NCBI GenBank assembly: GCA_965229095.1
Contig: OZ245855.1
Location: 1,116,001 to 1,180,000, forward strand
Length of the DNA stretch: 64,000 nt
From: Taibaiella sp965229095
Lineage (GTDB): Bacteria; Bacteroidota; Bacteroidia; Chitinophagales; Chitinophagaceae
Direction of reading: 5' to 3'
In this document: positions 23,350 through 31,495 of the stretch, piece by piece
Layout of the letters: the number at the start of each line of letters is the position of its first letter
Numbering within the stretch: the stretch's first letter is position 1
Made by a program: the position numbers and the translations under genes
Notes under the pieces: model-generated
Database searches by the model: none
The model's input: the letters and a program-made list of their open reading frames with translations, nothing else
What the model was told of the DNA's origin: nothing

Positions 23350-24183
23350 TTATTCCTCGGGGAAATCCAGCTCGCTGCTGTCTTTAGGCTCAACATTCTG
23401 CTCCTCTTTCCCATAATGCACTTCGATATCTTCGGGGCGGTTATCGTTCCATTCGATGATAAAATTATTGCGGCCCGTACCGATCAAAGCGGTAAGGTAT
23501 TTCTGCTGTACCAGTTCCAGCATCGCCAGGAACGTAAATATGGCATGGATCCTGTTTTCGCATATGGAAAAGAGGACTTCAAATGACGCTTTGCGTTTTT
23601 GCCGCAGCTCTTCGATCAGGTAGGTACGTTGTCCTTCCTGGGAGTAATTGTATTTGACTACTACGTGCTGGGGCTTTTCGTTCCTTTCCTTAAAGCGCTT
23701 CATTACTTTTTCGAAAGTACTCATCAGCTTGTACAGGGTTACCGTTTGTACCTCGGTGCCCTCGGCATACGTTTGTCCCAGCTCCTCCAGCTCTTTACGG
23801 ATATTACCTCTTCTGGATTGCAGCAGGCGCTCTGCTTCCATCATGGCCATGGTAGCGGCTGCCTCTTTAAAGCGTTTATACTCCAGGATCTTGTCCACCA
23901 GCTCATGACGGGGGTCGATCTCGTTGCCCTGGGCATCCAGCTCCTTGCGGGGCAGCAGCATTTTGGCCTTGATGCGCATGAGGGTGGAAATGAACAGGAT
24001 GAACTCGCTGGCCAGCTCTATATTCAGGGATTCCAGGTGATGTATATAATCCAGGAAATCCTTGGTGAGGGTATGGATAGGAATATTATAAATATCCAGC
24101 TCGTCCCGCTCGATAAAGAAGAGCAGGAGATCGAACGGGCCTTCGAATTGCGGCAGCTTGATCTGGTAACCGGTATACGCCAT
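23350..24183 (-). CDS. scpA: Segregation and condensation protein A
   Basis: 277 residues. The kleisin of the SMC-ScpA-ScpB condensin. The N-terminal signature YQIKLPQFEGPFDLLLFFIERDELDIYNIPI (about 6-36) is canonical, followed by a helical SELASEFILFISTLMRIKAKMLLPRK segment and the C-terminal winged helix (ENRIHAIFTFLAMLELVQQ). The acidic tail EEQNVEPKDSSELDFPEE is common in Bacteroidota homologues. No scpB in the window. Confidence 0.94.
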   Translation of the reverse strand: MAYTGYQIKLPQFEGPFDLLLFFIERDELDIYNIPIHTLTKDFLDYIHHLESLNIELASEFILFISTLMRIKAKMLLPRKELDAQGNEIDPRHELVDKILEYKRFKEAAATMAMMEAERLLQSRRGNIRKELEELGQTYAEGTEVQTVTLYKLMSTFEKVMKRFKERNEKPQHVVVKYNYSQEGQRTYLIEELRQKRKASFEVLFSICENRIHAIFTFLAMLELVQQKYLTALIGTGRNNFIIEWNDNRPEDIEVHYGKEEQNVEPKDSSELDFPEE

Positions 24184-24441
24184 AAGTGTAATTAAAATGC
24201 CCCTGCGGCGATTATCGGGGAGGAGCTATTAGGGGCAGCAAAGTACGATTAATTTTCAATAAGGAAGCGATATTGCCCTTTTGCCGTTCAACATAGTGTC
24301 ACCCTTCAGCCATCCGGGTAGATATATCAATGACAAAGCCGTTGCATGCAACGGCTTTGTCCGGTTTAATCAATGAGGGAGATAAATATTATTGTGTATA
24401 TAAAACTGTTGCATGCAAACCAGCTACATATTCTTTCTGGC
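24184..24441. other. Intergenic stretch upstream of scpA
   Basis: Contains the 30-bp palindrome and one more GTTGCATGCAA-type site; no gene seen. Confidence 0.5.
24332..24361. repeat. 30-bp perfect palindrome
   Basis: GACAAAGCCGTTGCA followed directly by its exact complement. There is no loop, so it is better suited to cruciform or dimer-protein binding than to a simple hairpin, but it may also serve as terminator for the membrane protein gene at 24442. A second GTTGCATGCAA occurs at 24408-24418. Confidence 0.7.
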
Positions 24442-24726
24442 TTACTTACCGGCATGTCTGTTTCGCTGCAGGCAATACATCAACGGTGCTATGCCAGGCA
24501 GGATCAGCAAGCTGGCGATCCACAAACCTGCCCCTGCATTACGCTGTTTCAGGATATCAATGCACATCAGCACGGCCAATATTGCATAAAGCAGCACGCC
24601 AATAGTCAGCATTGTATTGCCGTACATAGCATATTGACCCACCTTAAGAAGGGTGCCAATAAAAATAAACAATGTGTTGAAGACGAGCAGCGCGAGTGCT
24701 GTTTTACCGAAGTGCAGTTTTTTCAT
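24442..24726 (-). CDS. Small integral membrane protein
   Basis: 94 residues with about three hydrophobic segments (12-30, 36-56, 67-85). The end, LWIASLLILPGIAPLMYCLQRN, recalls the last helix of PLD-nuclease N-terminal domain-like proteins, but that is weak. Low in charged residues. ATG 24726. No operon partner; a clear function cannot be given. Confidence 0.6.
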   Translation of the reverse strand: MKKLHFGKTALALLVFNTLFIFIGTLLKVGQYAMYGNTMLTIGVLLYAILAVLMCIDILKQRNAGAGLWIASLLILPGIAPLMYCLQRNRHAGK

Positions 24727-25020
24727 AACAGAACAATTGGTATTTTCTGGCTATCTGTAATGAAATAGGACCGGAAACAGGCCGGGGCAAATGATAGATA
24801 GCCAATATGGTTAAAGAAACAAAAACACAAAACCGGTGTCTATATGCAAGACAGACAATCGATTATGAAGGTTGGGCCTGTTCTTTATTTTGTATGTTCT
24901 GCGCTGTGGAAACACAATAAAAAAACCTCAAGCCCTGCCACATGAAGCGATGCCTGCATGTAACGGGATTGAGGTATTGGGGACACTTTATGAAATTCCG
25001 GGATTATTATGTGCCGGAAC
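24727..25020. other. Intergenic region with a terminator
   Basis: Only the terminator at 24918-24975 is recognised here. Confidence 0.5.
24918..24975 (-). terminator. Terminator after the DUF3078 gene
   Basis: Minus strand: ACCTCAATCCC (24975-24965) pairs with GGGCTTGAGGT (24935-24925), one mismatch, with an inner ACATG/CATGT pair, followed by T7 (24924-24918). It ends the gldB/DUF3078 transcription unit. Confidence 0.75.
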
Positions 25021-26043
25021 TCAGAACTTATAATTAAAGGCAAAGCTCAGGGTCTGTTTGATCTGCCACCAACCCAGGCCTTCATAAGGTTCGTTCTTAG
25101 GCGTTACAGTCCCGTTCGCATCCGTGAATGTTTTGCTGTAAGGCACATCGTTGTCGTAGATAGCCACTACACCCACGTTTACCGAGAAATATTTAAAGAA
25201 TTTAAAAGCAATAAAATTGTCGAGAAGAATATCTATGTTGCCCGGGTTGTCTTTTTTTACTACTACGCCATTCTCAACAACGTTCTTGGCCAGGTAATTG
25301 CTGTAGAGGTCCAGCCGGCTTCTGAAAGAAACGCTTTTGCTGAAATCCTTAACATAGCGGGCAGTAAGGTATGCACCCAGTTCAAAGCGCATCGTTTTCC
25401 CGTTTTCCACCCCATAAGCACCCGCAGGGTCCCTGTCGGTATAATAGCGGTCTACAAAAGTCAGGCGTACTGCGGCCGGGGAAAAGAACACACTGATCTG
25501 GCTTCCTTTACGGTATTCGATACCCGGTGCAAAAGTCAGGTACAACGGCGACAGGAATTTGGAAGTAGAGAAGGTATCCCATTCCGGGGCATCGTAGTTA
25601 TACCCTTTGGTAAACTGGCTTTTGGCATTGAACAAACCGGTAATGTAGAAATCGCCGGAATCGCTTAAGCGGTAACCATATTTAGAGGTAAGATCGATCC
25701 TGTCATCTGTTTTGCGGGGCACAAAGGAATTGGAATAAGCATAAAACAGGCCGTAGGCAGCATCCAGGTTAGTAGTCCACAGGATACGGTTATTGTAGCG
25801 GATAAGGCTCCCGTTGAATAAGCTATTCACCGTAAGGGAAGCCAATTCGCCACCGGCGGCCCAATTGTGCAGGATGCCCTGGTTGAGGCCCAGGTTAAAG
25901 ACACCGCTGTAGACCCAGGCTACCGTATCTACGTTTTTGGTTTCTGCATTCTTCTTATTCAGCTCGTCCATATAGGATACAAGCTGCGCCTGCGCGGCAA
26001 GGGTTGAAGTAAGGGTCGCTGCAAGTAGAATTAGTCTTTTCAT
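25021..26043 (-). CDS. DUF3078 outer-membrane-type protein
   Basis: 340 residues with a signal peptide (LAAQAQ at about 20) and a long series of amphipathic beta strands. The motifs WVYSGVFNLGLNQGILHNWAAGGE and GLGWWQIKQTLSFAFNYKF (C-terminal, ends in Phe, as in outer membrane barrels) are hallmarks of DUF3078, a Bacteroidota family without assigned function. It follows gldB (68-bp gap) on the same strand and shares its terminator, so co-transcription is likely. Confidence 0.85.
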   Translation of the reverse strand: MKRLILLAATLTSTLAAQAQLVSYMDELNKKNAETKNVDTVAWVYSGVFNLGLNQGILHNWAAGGELASLTVNSLFNGSLIRYNNRILWTTNLDAAYGLFYAYSNSFVPRKTDDRIDLTSKYGYRLSDSGDFYITGLFNAKSQFTKGYNYDAPEWDTFSTSKFLSPLYLTFAPGIEYRKGSQISVFFSPAAVRLTFVDRYYTDRDPAGAYGVENGKTMRFELGAYLTARYVKDFSKSVSFRSRLDLYSNYLAKNVVENGVVVKKDNPGNIDILLDNFIAFKFFKYFSVNVGVVAIYDNDVPYSKTFTDANGTVTPKNEPYEGLGWWQIKQTLSFAFNYKF

Positions 26044-26110
26044 AACCAGGAAGTTTTATGTTGTTTGGAATAGGAGCAAAAAATATGCCAGAAATATCTG
26101 TAATAATGGA

Positions 26111-27145
26111 TCAGGGTTTATAGCCTGCACCCTCAAGAATTTTGCGTGCATCTTTGGTTTCCAGCAAGTCATGCATCTTCACTTTATTCCGTTCGGCATA
26201 TTGCTTTACGATACGCCATCCGGTAAAGCTACCTATGCTTCCCGGGCTTTCGGCCGATAAACCTCCCTGGGCAGGCCCGTCGTTCACATAACGCATGGTT
26301 TTCTGAAGGTTGTTTTCAAACAGCAGGTTGTTCTTAATAAATGAATTGTAGATCAAAGCTTCATTTTCACGGCACCATTTCATTTGCTGCGGCGTATAGC
26401 CCAGGCGTACCTCGTCGTTCAGGTAAGGTGTTACTTTTTCCAGGAAATAAAGCTCTTTACCTCTTTCGATCATGAGCTCCAGCAGGTTTTTATTTTCAGA
26501 CGAAAAAGGATACTTGTCTTCGTACAAGGCCCTGCATACCCATACCGGTATGTTCTCAGGGGTCATTCTTATGGTTTCAAAACTGGACTTATTCAGTTGT
26601 GCATAAGGGAAGAAATCCTGTCCCAGGAACATGTCCAGGCTTACGCCTATATTCTGGTCGGATTGCAAAGCTGCAGTCATTCCCCGCAAACCTGATACAA
26701 AATAATAAACATGTTGCGGAAGAACGAATGTGCTGTCGTAGTATTTTATGTAGCGGAAGGATTTTTTAAGCCAGTCATCATATTTCCGGGTATCGGGGAA
26801 GGCGATAACCACGGTGTCCAGCAGGTTGCGGTAATCCTTCATGGTCAGGAAATCGTGCATCATCCTGTTGGAATCGTTGTATTCCATCCTGTAATCGAAG
26901 CCTACCAGGGTATCCAGGTAAAAGTCGAGGAAGGCAGGATACTTGCTTTTGAGCTGTAGCAAACCGCTTTCGATATGATTGGTGTCGAGCGCTGCAAAAT
27001 CCTTATAGAATGGATAAGAAGTATAGGGGATCGTTACAGCATCTATATCGGGAGCGTTATGATCGGCTTCCTTCTCGCCACAGGATGCCAGTACCAACAA
27101 AAAGAAGAGGGCCGCAAGACTGCAGCAGGAAAGGATTTTGCGCAT
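26111..27145 (-). CDS. gldB: Gliding motility lipoprotein GldB-like
   Basis: 344 residues. Lipobox LASC with lipidated C22. The body contains FYKDFAALDTNHIESGLLQLKSKYPAFLDFYL, the GVSLDMFLGQDFFPY phrase (about 180) and a helical C-terminus: all typical of GldB, one of the envelope lipoproteins required for Bacteroidota gliding and associated with the type IX apparatus. It carries no enzymatic motif. The promoter-like TAnnTTTG at 27169-27176 precedes the start codon. Confidence 0.88.
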   Translation of the reverse strand: MRKILSCCSLAALFFLLVLASCGEKEADHNAPDIDAVTIPYTSYPFYKDFAALDTNHIESGLLQLKSKYPAFLDFYLDTLVGFDYRMEYNDSNRMMHDFLTMKDYRNLLDTVVIAFPDTRKYDDWLKKSFRYIKYYDSTFVLPQHVYYFVSGLRGMTAALQSDQNIGVSLDMFLGQDFFPYAQLNKSSFETIRMTPENIPVWVCRALYEDKYPFSSENKNLLELMIERGKELYFLEKVTPYLNDEVRLGYTPQQMKWCRENEALIYNSFIKNNLLFENNLQKTMRYVNDGPAQGGLSAESPGSIGSFTGWRIVKQYAERNKVKMHDLLETKDARKILEGAGYKP

Positions 27146-27168
27146 ATGCTGTTCGTAATTTTAGAGCG

Positions 27169-27176
27169 CAAAACTA
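27169..27176 (-). promoter_or_regulatory. Candidate -7 box of gldB
   Basis: Minus strand TAGTTTTG matches TAnnTTTG, 23 bp before the gldB start codon. No strong -33 box. Confidence 0.35.
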
Positions 27177-27259
27177 AACAAATTAAAGGAAAACAGGGGT
27201 TTGCCTTACCAAACCGGGCTCCTGTCCGTCTTATCTACAGCAATAATACTTAACTTTGG

Positions 27260-27862
27260 ATGATGCGTTATTTACTGTTCTTGTTTAGTTGTTGGGTACT
27301 GATACCTTTTGTTTCCTCCGGCCAATATGTAATGGAAGAGGCCGACCATGTGCACGATTTTACTTTTCCCAAATCGGATGTGTACAATACTTTACGCTGG
27401 AACAAGAAAGATATCCGTACAGGCCGTGAGTATGACTTGTATAACCAGATGGACAGCGGCTTCGTGATCGTACACGAATATGTGATGATGAGCTGCCGGC
27501 CCTGCATTACAGCAGGTAAGGGCCTGGAAAAGATTGTAACCTCGTTACGCAAATTACATCCGGGACGGATCAAATATTTCCAGACGGTATACGAAGACGA
27601 GACAGATGCCGCTACTATGAAGAAATGGGTAAAGGACAATGGCTTTACGCCCGATGCGGTTTTTATCAAAGGGGCTGAAGAAGTGAAGTTTTATGGCGGT
27701 ATGGGTATGCCCACCATACTGGTATTGGGCGGCGGCAAAAGGCATAAAGGTTATTATAAACGGTTGGGGTATTCGCCCCGCGACAATGGTGTGATTATTA
27801 AAGCCATAAGAAGGGGGTTAAATATGTCGGTCAGTAAATTTGAAGAAGAGCAAAAAAAGTAA
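27260..27862 (+). CDS. Secreted thioredoxin-fold protein
   Basis: 200 residues. Signal peptide 1-21, then a thioredoxin-like domain with an S-C-R-P-C active site (C79, C82) inside VHEYVMMSCRPCITAG, and the cis-Pro loop GMGMPTILVLGGG. Probably a periplasmic disulfide reductase or a haem/copper-site chaperone. Its stop codon is directly followed by the start codon of the di-haem peroxidase, and a hydrolase overlaps that gene, so the three form a tight operon. It could keep the haem-attachment cysteines of the peroxidase reduced (inference). Confidence 0.82.
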   Translation: MMRYLLFLFSCWVLIPFVSSGQYVMEEADHVHDFTFPKSDVYNTLRWNKKDIRTGREYDLYNQMDSGFVIVHEYVMMSCRPCITAGKGLEKIVTSLRKLHPGRIKYFQTVYEDETDAATMKKWVKDNGFTPDAVFIKGAEEVKFYGGMGMPTILVLGGGKRHKGYYKRLGYSPRDNGVIIKAIRRGLNMSVSKFEEEQKK

Positions 27863-28921
27863 ATGCGGAAGTTAACGGCAATAGCCATTTTATTGATCCT
27901 GGTTACAGCGGTGAGCCTTGCAGGCAAAGACAAAAAAAGCAAAGGGCTGAGCCCTTACAAAATCCCTTTGCCCGAATTTGTAAGCGACTATTTCGACAAA
28001 ATGCCCCAGGATGAAGAGAACCCGCTCACGGCAGAGGGTATTGCTTTGGGTCGCCGTTTGTTTTACGACAAGAAACTGAGTGCCAATAATACGGTGAGCT
28101 GCGGTTCCTGCCACAAACAGATGCATGCCTTTGCCGATAACCGGCCGTTCAGCCTGGGCGTACACGACAGCGTTGGCATTATCAATACCATGCCCTTGTT
28201 CAACCTCGGCTGGGCACGCGCCCTTTTCTGGGATGGCCGCAGTCCTACCTTGCGGGAGCAGGTAACGGAGCCTTTGATCAACAGGCTCGAAATGGCAGGT
28301 ACCTGGGGCGATGTATTGGATAAGCTGCAGCAAGACAAGGATTATCCCCGTTTGTTCCGCAAAGTGTTTGGTACTGATAAGATCAATAATACCCTGGTGA
28401 TGAAAGCCATCGCCCAGTTTGAAATGACGATGGTCTCGTTCAATACCCGTTTCGATCAGTATTATTTTGATGGCCGGGCCGATGCCCTCACGCCCCAGGA
28501 AGAACGCGGCCTCGATATTTTCTTTGGCTTCGGCAATTGCAACCACTGCCACAGCGATGTATTGCTGACCGATAACTTTTTCCGCAATAATGGCCTGGAT
28601 CTTAATCCCCAACCAGGCTTGTACAATACCACAGGCAAAGAGACGGACCGGGGCAGGATGAAGGTGCCTTCCCTGCGCAATGTAGCGCTTACAGCGCCTT
28701 ACATGCACGACGGCCGGTTTAAAAGCCTGGAAGAAGTACTTGATTTCTACAGCAAAGGCGTACAGCAAAAAAGTCCGAATATAGACGAGCATATGGTGCC
28801 CTTTGGTAAGGGCCTGTACCTTAGCGATGCGCAGAAAGCAGACCTGGTCGCCTTCCTGAAAACGCTTACCGATTCTTCTTTTATCAGCAACCCCGCTTTC
28901 AGCGATCCCAATCTTAGATAA
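27863..28921 (+). CDS. Di-haem cytochrome c peroxidase (MauG/CcpA family)
   Basis: 352 residues. Signal peptide (1-20, VSLAG). Two CxxCH haem-c sites: C80-C83-H84 (SCGSCHK) and C226-C229-H230 (CNHCHS). Between them the family motifs LGRRLFYDKKLSANNTVSC and FWDGRSPTLREQVTEPL. The C-terminal YMHDGRFKSLEEVLDFY is diagnostic for bacterial CCP/MauG proteins. Likely reduces H2O2 in the periplasm or oxidises a substrate in MauG fashion. Middle gene of the thioredoxin-peroxidase-hydrolase operon. Confidence 0.93.
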   Translation: MRKLTAIAILLILVTAVSLAGKDKKSKGLSPYKIPLPEFVSDYFDKMPQDEENPLTAEGIALGRRLFYDKKLSANNTVSCGSCHKQMHAFADNRPFSLGVHDSVGIINTMPLFNLGWARALFWDGRSPTLREQVTEPLINRLEMAGTWGDVLDKLQQDKDYPRLFRKVFGTDKINNTLVMKAIAQFEMTMVSFNTRFDQYYFDGRADALTPQEERGLDIFFGFGNCNHCHSDVLLTDNFFRNNGLDLNPQPGLYNTTGKETDRGRMKVPSLRNVALTAPYMHDGRFKSLEEVLDFYSKGVQQKSPNIDEHMVPFGKGLYLSDAQKADLVAFLKTLTDSSFISNPAFSDPNLR

Positions 28922-29859
28922 TGAGGAAGTGGCGAAAACGGCTTTCCGGGATACTTATCGTCCTCTTGCTGGGGGCCAATGTGATTGCTTTTTTGCATGC
29001 CCGGAAGTTTACCCATTTCGATCCTCATGCAGTAAGGCGGGAAGATCCTTCCAAAGTTTCTTTGCTTAAAAAAATAGGTATCCTGTTTACGGGTGTTACG
29101 CTTCCCAGGCCGGTAAACGACCGGAAGCCGGACCGGCCTTATGAGGTGTTGTACCTGCAAAGCAATAAGAAGATCGAATGCTGGCTATTGCGAGCAGCAC
29201 GGCCTAAAGGCACCGTAGTGCTTTGTCATGGTTATGGCGGGTCAAAATCGGCTATGCTGGACCGGGCCTATGTTTTCCTGGATGCCGGCTACAATGTATT
29301 GCTCCCCGATTTTATGGGCGCTGGTGGTTCGGAAGGCAACGAATGTACGATCGGCTATAAGGAAGCGGAAAATGTAAAGACCTGTGTCCGGTATCTTGCT
29401 CAAACAAATAAAGAGCCTGTATTTCTTCTAGGAAGCTCTATGGGTGCAGCTGCCATTATGCGCGCCTGCAGCCTGGAAGCCTTACCGGTTAAAGGTCTTA
29501 TCCTGGAATGTCCTTTCGGCTCGATGCGGCAAACGGTAAAGAACCGCTTTGAGATGGTAGGCGTACCGGCGGTGCCCCTGGCCGATCTGCTGGTATTCTG
29601 GGGAGGAGTACAGAACGGGTTTAATGCCTTTAAGCACAATCCCGAAGAGTATGCGCAGCATATCAAAGTGCCGGTATTATTGTTGTATGGCAAACAGGAC
29701 GATCGGGTGCGACCTTTTGAGATAGACCATATCTATTCCGCATTGGCAGGGCCTAAAAAGTTGGTCAAATACCCCCTGGCCGGACACGAAAGCTACCTGG
29801 ACAAATACCGGAAAGCCTGGACACAAGAGGTACTTGGTTTCCTAGAACAACAGCGTTAA
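28921..29859 (+). CDS. Alpha/beta hydrolase, membrane-anchored
   Basis: 312 residues with an N-terminal hydrophobic anchor (about 9-24). Hydrolase core: oxyanion region VVLCHGYGGSKSAM, nucleophile S in LLGSSMGAAA (about 170), acid D in YGKQDDRVRP (about 258) and His in LAGHESYL (about 290). Serine hydrolase or esterase of the BAAT/DUF-type lysophospholipase-like group; substrate unknown. The start codon overlaps the stop codon of the peroxidase by one base. Confidence 0.85.
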   Translation: MRKWRKRLSGILIVLLLGANVIAFLHARKFTHFDPHAVRREDPSKVSLLKKIGILFTGVTLPRPVNDRKPDRPYEVLYLQSNKKIECWLLRAARPKGTVVLCHGYGGSKSAMLDRAYVFLDAGYNVLLPDFMGAGGSEGNECTIGYKEAENVKTCVRYLAQTNKEPVFLLGSSMGAAAIMRACSLEALPVKGLILECPFGSMRQTVKNRFEMVGVPAVPLADLLVFWGGVQNGFNAFKHNPEEYAQHIKVPVLLLYGKQDDRVRPFEIDHIYSALAGPKKLVKYPLAGHESYLDKYRKAWTQEVLGFLEQQR

Positions 29860-29864
29860 ACCGG

Positions 29865-30155
29865 CTATTTTTTTCGTTGCTTGCCTTGCGGTGTTGCTTT
29901 AGGCTTGGCGGGAGCGGCTTTGGCTTTTTCGACCCTGCTTACGCTATCCGATTGCCTCTTTACGTTAACGCTATCATGTTCCAGCCGCCGCCTTGTCATT
30001 ATCGCGTCATTGATACCGAAATTATCTCCCTGGTTATCTCTCTCTCAGGACCGGTTAAGGCCACTATGGCTGCGGTGCATGATCCTGCGGGTTTGAGCTA
30101 AAGATACCTGGACGGTACAAACACAAGCAAAGGCAAGCAAAAAAAGTTTCTTCAT
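29865..30155 (-). pseudogene. Small secreted protein gene interrupted by an in-frame TGA
   Basis: From ATG 30155 the minus strand encodes a good signal peptide (MKKLFLLAFACVCTVQVSLAQ) and 15 more residues, stops at TGA 30047-30045, then continues in the same frame for 59 residues to TAG 29867-29865. The second part is hydrophilic and low-complexity (SVNVKRQSDSVSRVEK, KAKAAPAKPKATPQGKQRKK), as expected for the mature end of a small periplasmic/secreted Lys-rich protein. A full 96-residue protein interrupted by one nonsense codon is the simplest reading. The hydrolase gene ends 5 bp before it on the other strand. Alternatively only the 36-residue piece is made. Confidence 0.5.
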
Positions 30156-30235
30156 GAGCGCTAAATTGATCTTTCTATCCGGGCGAATTTATACATTTAT
30201 TACCTATTTTATCTTTTAAAAATAACACGTACGGA

Positions 30236-31480
30236 ATGCCGGAGACATTAAAAAAACACTACAGTTATGCCAGCATAATCCTGTTGTTTTTCTGTATCTT
30301 TTTTGTCGTACTATTTATTCTGTCCTTTCCTTTTGGTTATCATACCTTACCGGATATAGGCCGGTACACCGGCGTATTTTTTGAAGGACTTGGTTCATGG
30401 GTATGCCGCCGGCTGCATTGGCCGTCTTCGCCCGGGGGGCACATCAGTTCCGACTCCAAGAGCATGTATGTTGATCTGCTGGTAGTGGCTGTCCCCGCGC
30501 TTATGCTGGCGATACCCGTTGCCTGGCTGTATAAAAGGAAACAAACCAGTGTGGCAAAGGTGTACCGGTATTTCGTCATTTTTGCCAGCTATTATCTTTC
30601 CCTGCAATTATTGAAATACGGGTTCAATAAGGTTTTTAAATGGCAGTTCTACCTGCCTGAACCCAATACACTCTTTACTACAGTGGGTAATACGCCCCGC
30701 GACCTGCTGTATTGGAGCACGATGGGTTTGTCGCACAGTTATTCGGTCTTTTCCGGGCTTATAGAAGTGATCCCCGCTCTTTTATTATTGTTCCGGCGTA
30801 CCCGTGTACCTGGCGCCTTTATACTGTCGGGTGTACTGCTCAACGTAGTGTGGATCAATTTCAGCTATGATATTTCGGTCAAGATCTATTCCGTCTTCCT
30901 GTTGTTGCTGAGCTTGTTGATCGCTGCTCCTGCCTACAGGCTTTTGTTCCGTTTCTTTATCCGGAAGGTAGCAACGGTACCTGGTCCGGAACCGGTACTG
31001 CCGGCATGGCAAAAATACAAATGGCTTTATGTGGGGATGAAGAGCCTGGTTGTGGCGGCTATCCTCCTGGAGTCGTTATGGATCTATCTGCGATCGGGCA
31101 ATTATAACGACGATACCGCAGCGCGCCCTCTGCTGCACGGCGCATGGCAGGTACAGCAATTTGGAAGAAACGGCGATACTTCCCTGATGCGCAATCATCC
31201 CTGGGAAAAAGCATTCGTACACCGGAGAGGCTATTTTATTGTACAGCAGCAGGGAGCAATGCAGGACTACTTGTTGCATGAAAGCCCGGCGGGCGATTTG
31301 CTTACGCTTGAGCATTATGAAACGGGTGTTACCTGGCCCTTAAAGTACCAGCAAGTTGGTGACAGCATCCTGAACATGGATGGTGTTTTTTATGGCGACA
31401 CGATCAATGTCCGCATGAAGCGGATAGATATGTCGACGCTGGAAGCGTTACAAAAGGAATTTAACTGGACTTCGGATTAA
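30236..31480 (+). CDS. Multi-pass membrane protein with C-terminal soluble domain (DoxX-like)
   Basis: 414 residues. About seven hydrophobic segments (roughly 12-32, 78-96, 110-128, 165-185, 195-212, 217-238, 265-285). The order and the YGFNKVFKWQFYLPEPN and VFSGLIEVIPALLLLFRRTR phrases suggest a DoxX/SURF4-like helical bundle, which in other bacteria is linked to thiol or redox proteins. Residues about 295-414 are a soluble domain with no recognised motif. It is divergent from the interrupted secreted gene. Confidence 0.65.
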   Translation: MPETLKKHYSYASIILLFFCIFFVVLFILSFPFGYHTLPDIGRYTGVFFEGLGSWVCRRLHWPSSPGGHISSDSKSMYVDLLVVAVPALMLAIPVAWLYKRKQTSVAKVYRYFVIFASYYLSLQLLKYGFNKVFKWQFYLPEPNTLFTTVGNTPRDLLYWSTMGLSHSYSVFSGLIEVIPALLLLFRRTRVPGAFILSGVLLNVVWINFSYDISVKIYSVFLLLLSLLIAAPAYRLLFRFFIRKVATVPGPEPVLPAWQKYKWLYVGMKSLVVAAILLESLWIYLRSGNYNDDTAARPLLHGAWQVQQFGRNGDTSLMRNHPWEKAFVHRRGYFIVQQQGAMQDYLLHESPAGDLLTLEHYETGVTWPLKYQQVGDSILNMDGVFYGDTINVRMKRIDMSTLEALQKEFNWTSD

Positions 31481-31495
31481 GGACAGGGTATAGGA

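Noticed and set aside
27251..27258. TAACTTTG box just before the thioredoxin gene
   Set aside because: Only one base separates it from the start codon, so it cannot be the -7 box for this start; probably coincidence.
27890..28792. 300-codon minus-strand frame
   Set aside because: Shadow of the di-haem peroxidase gene, which has both CxxCH sites.
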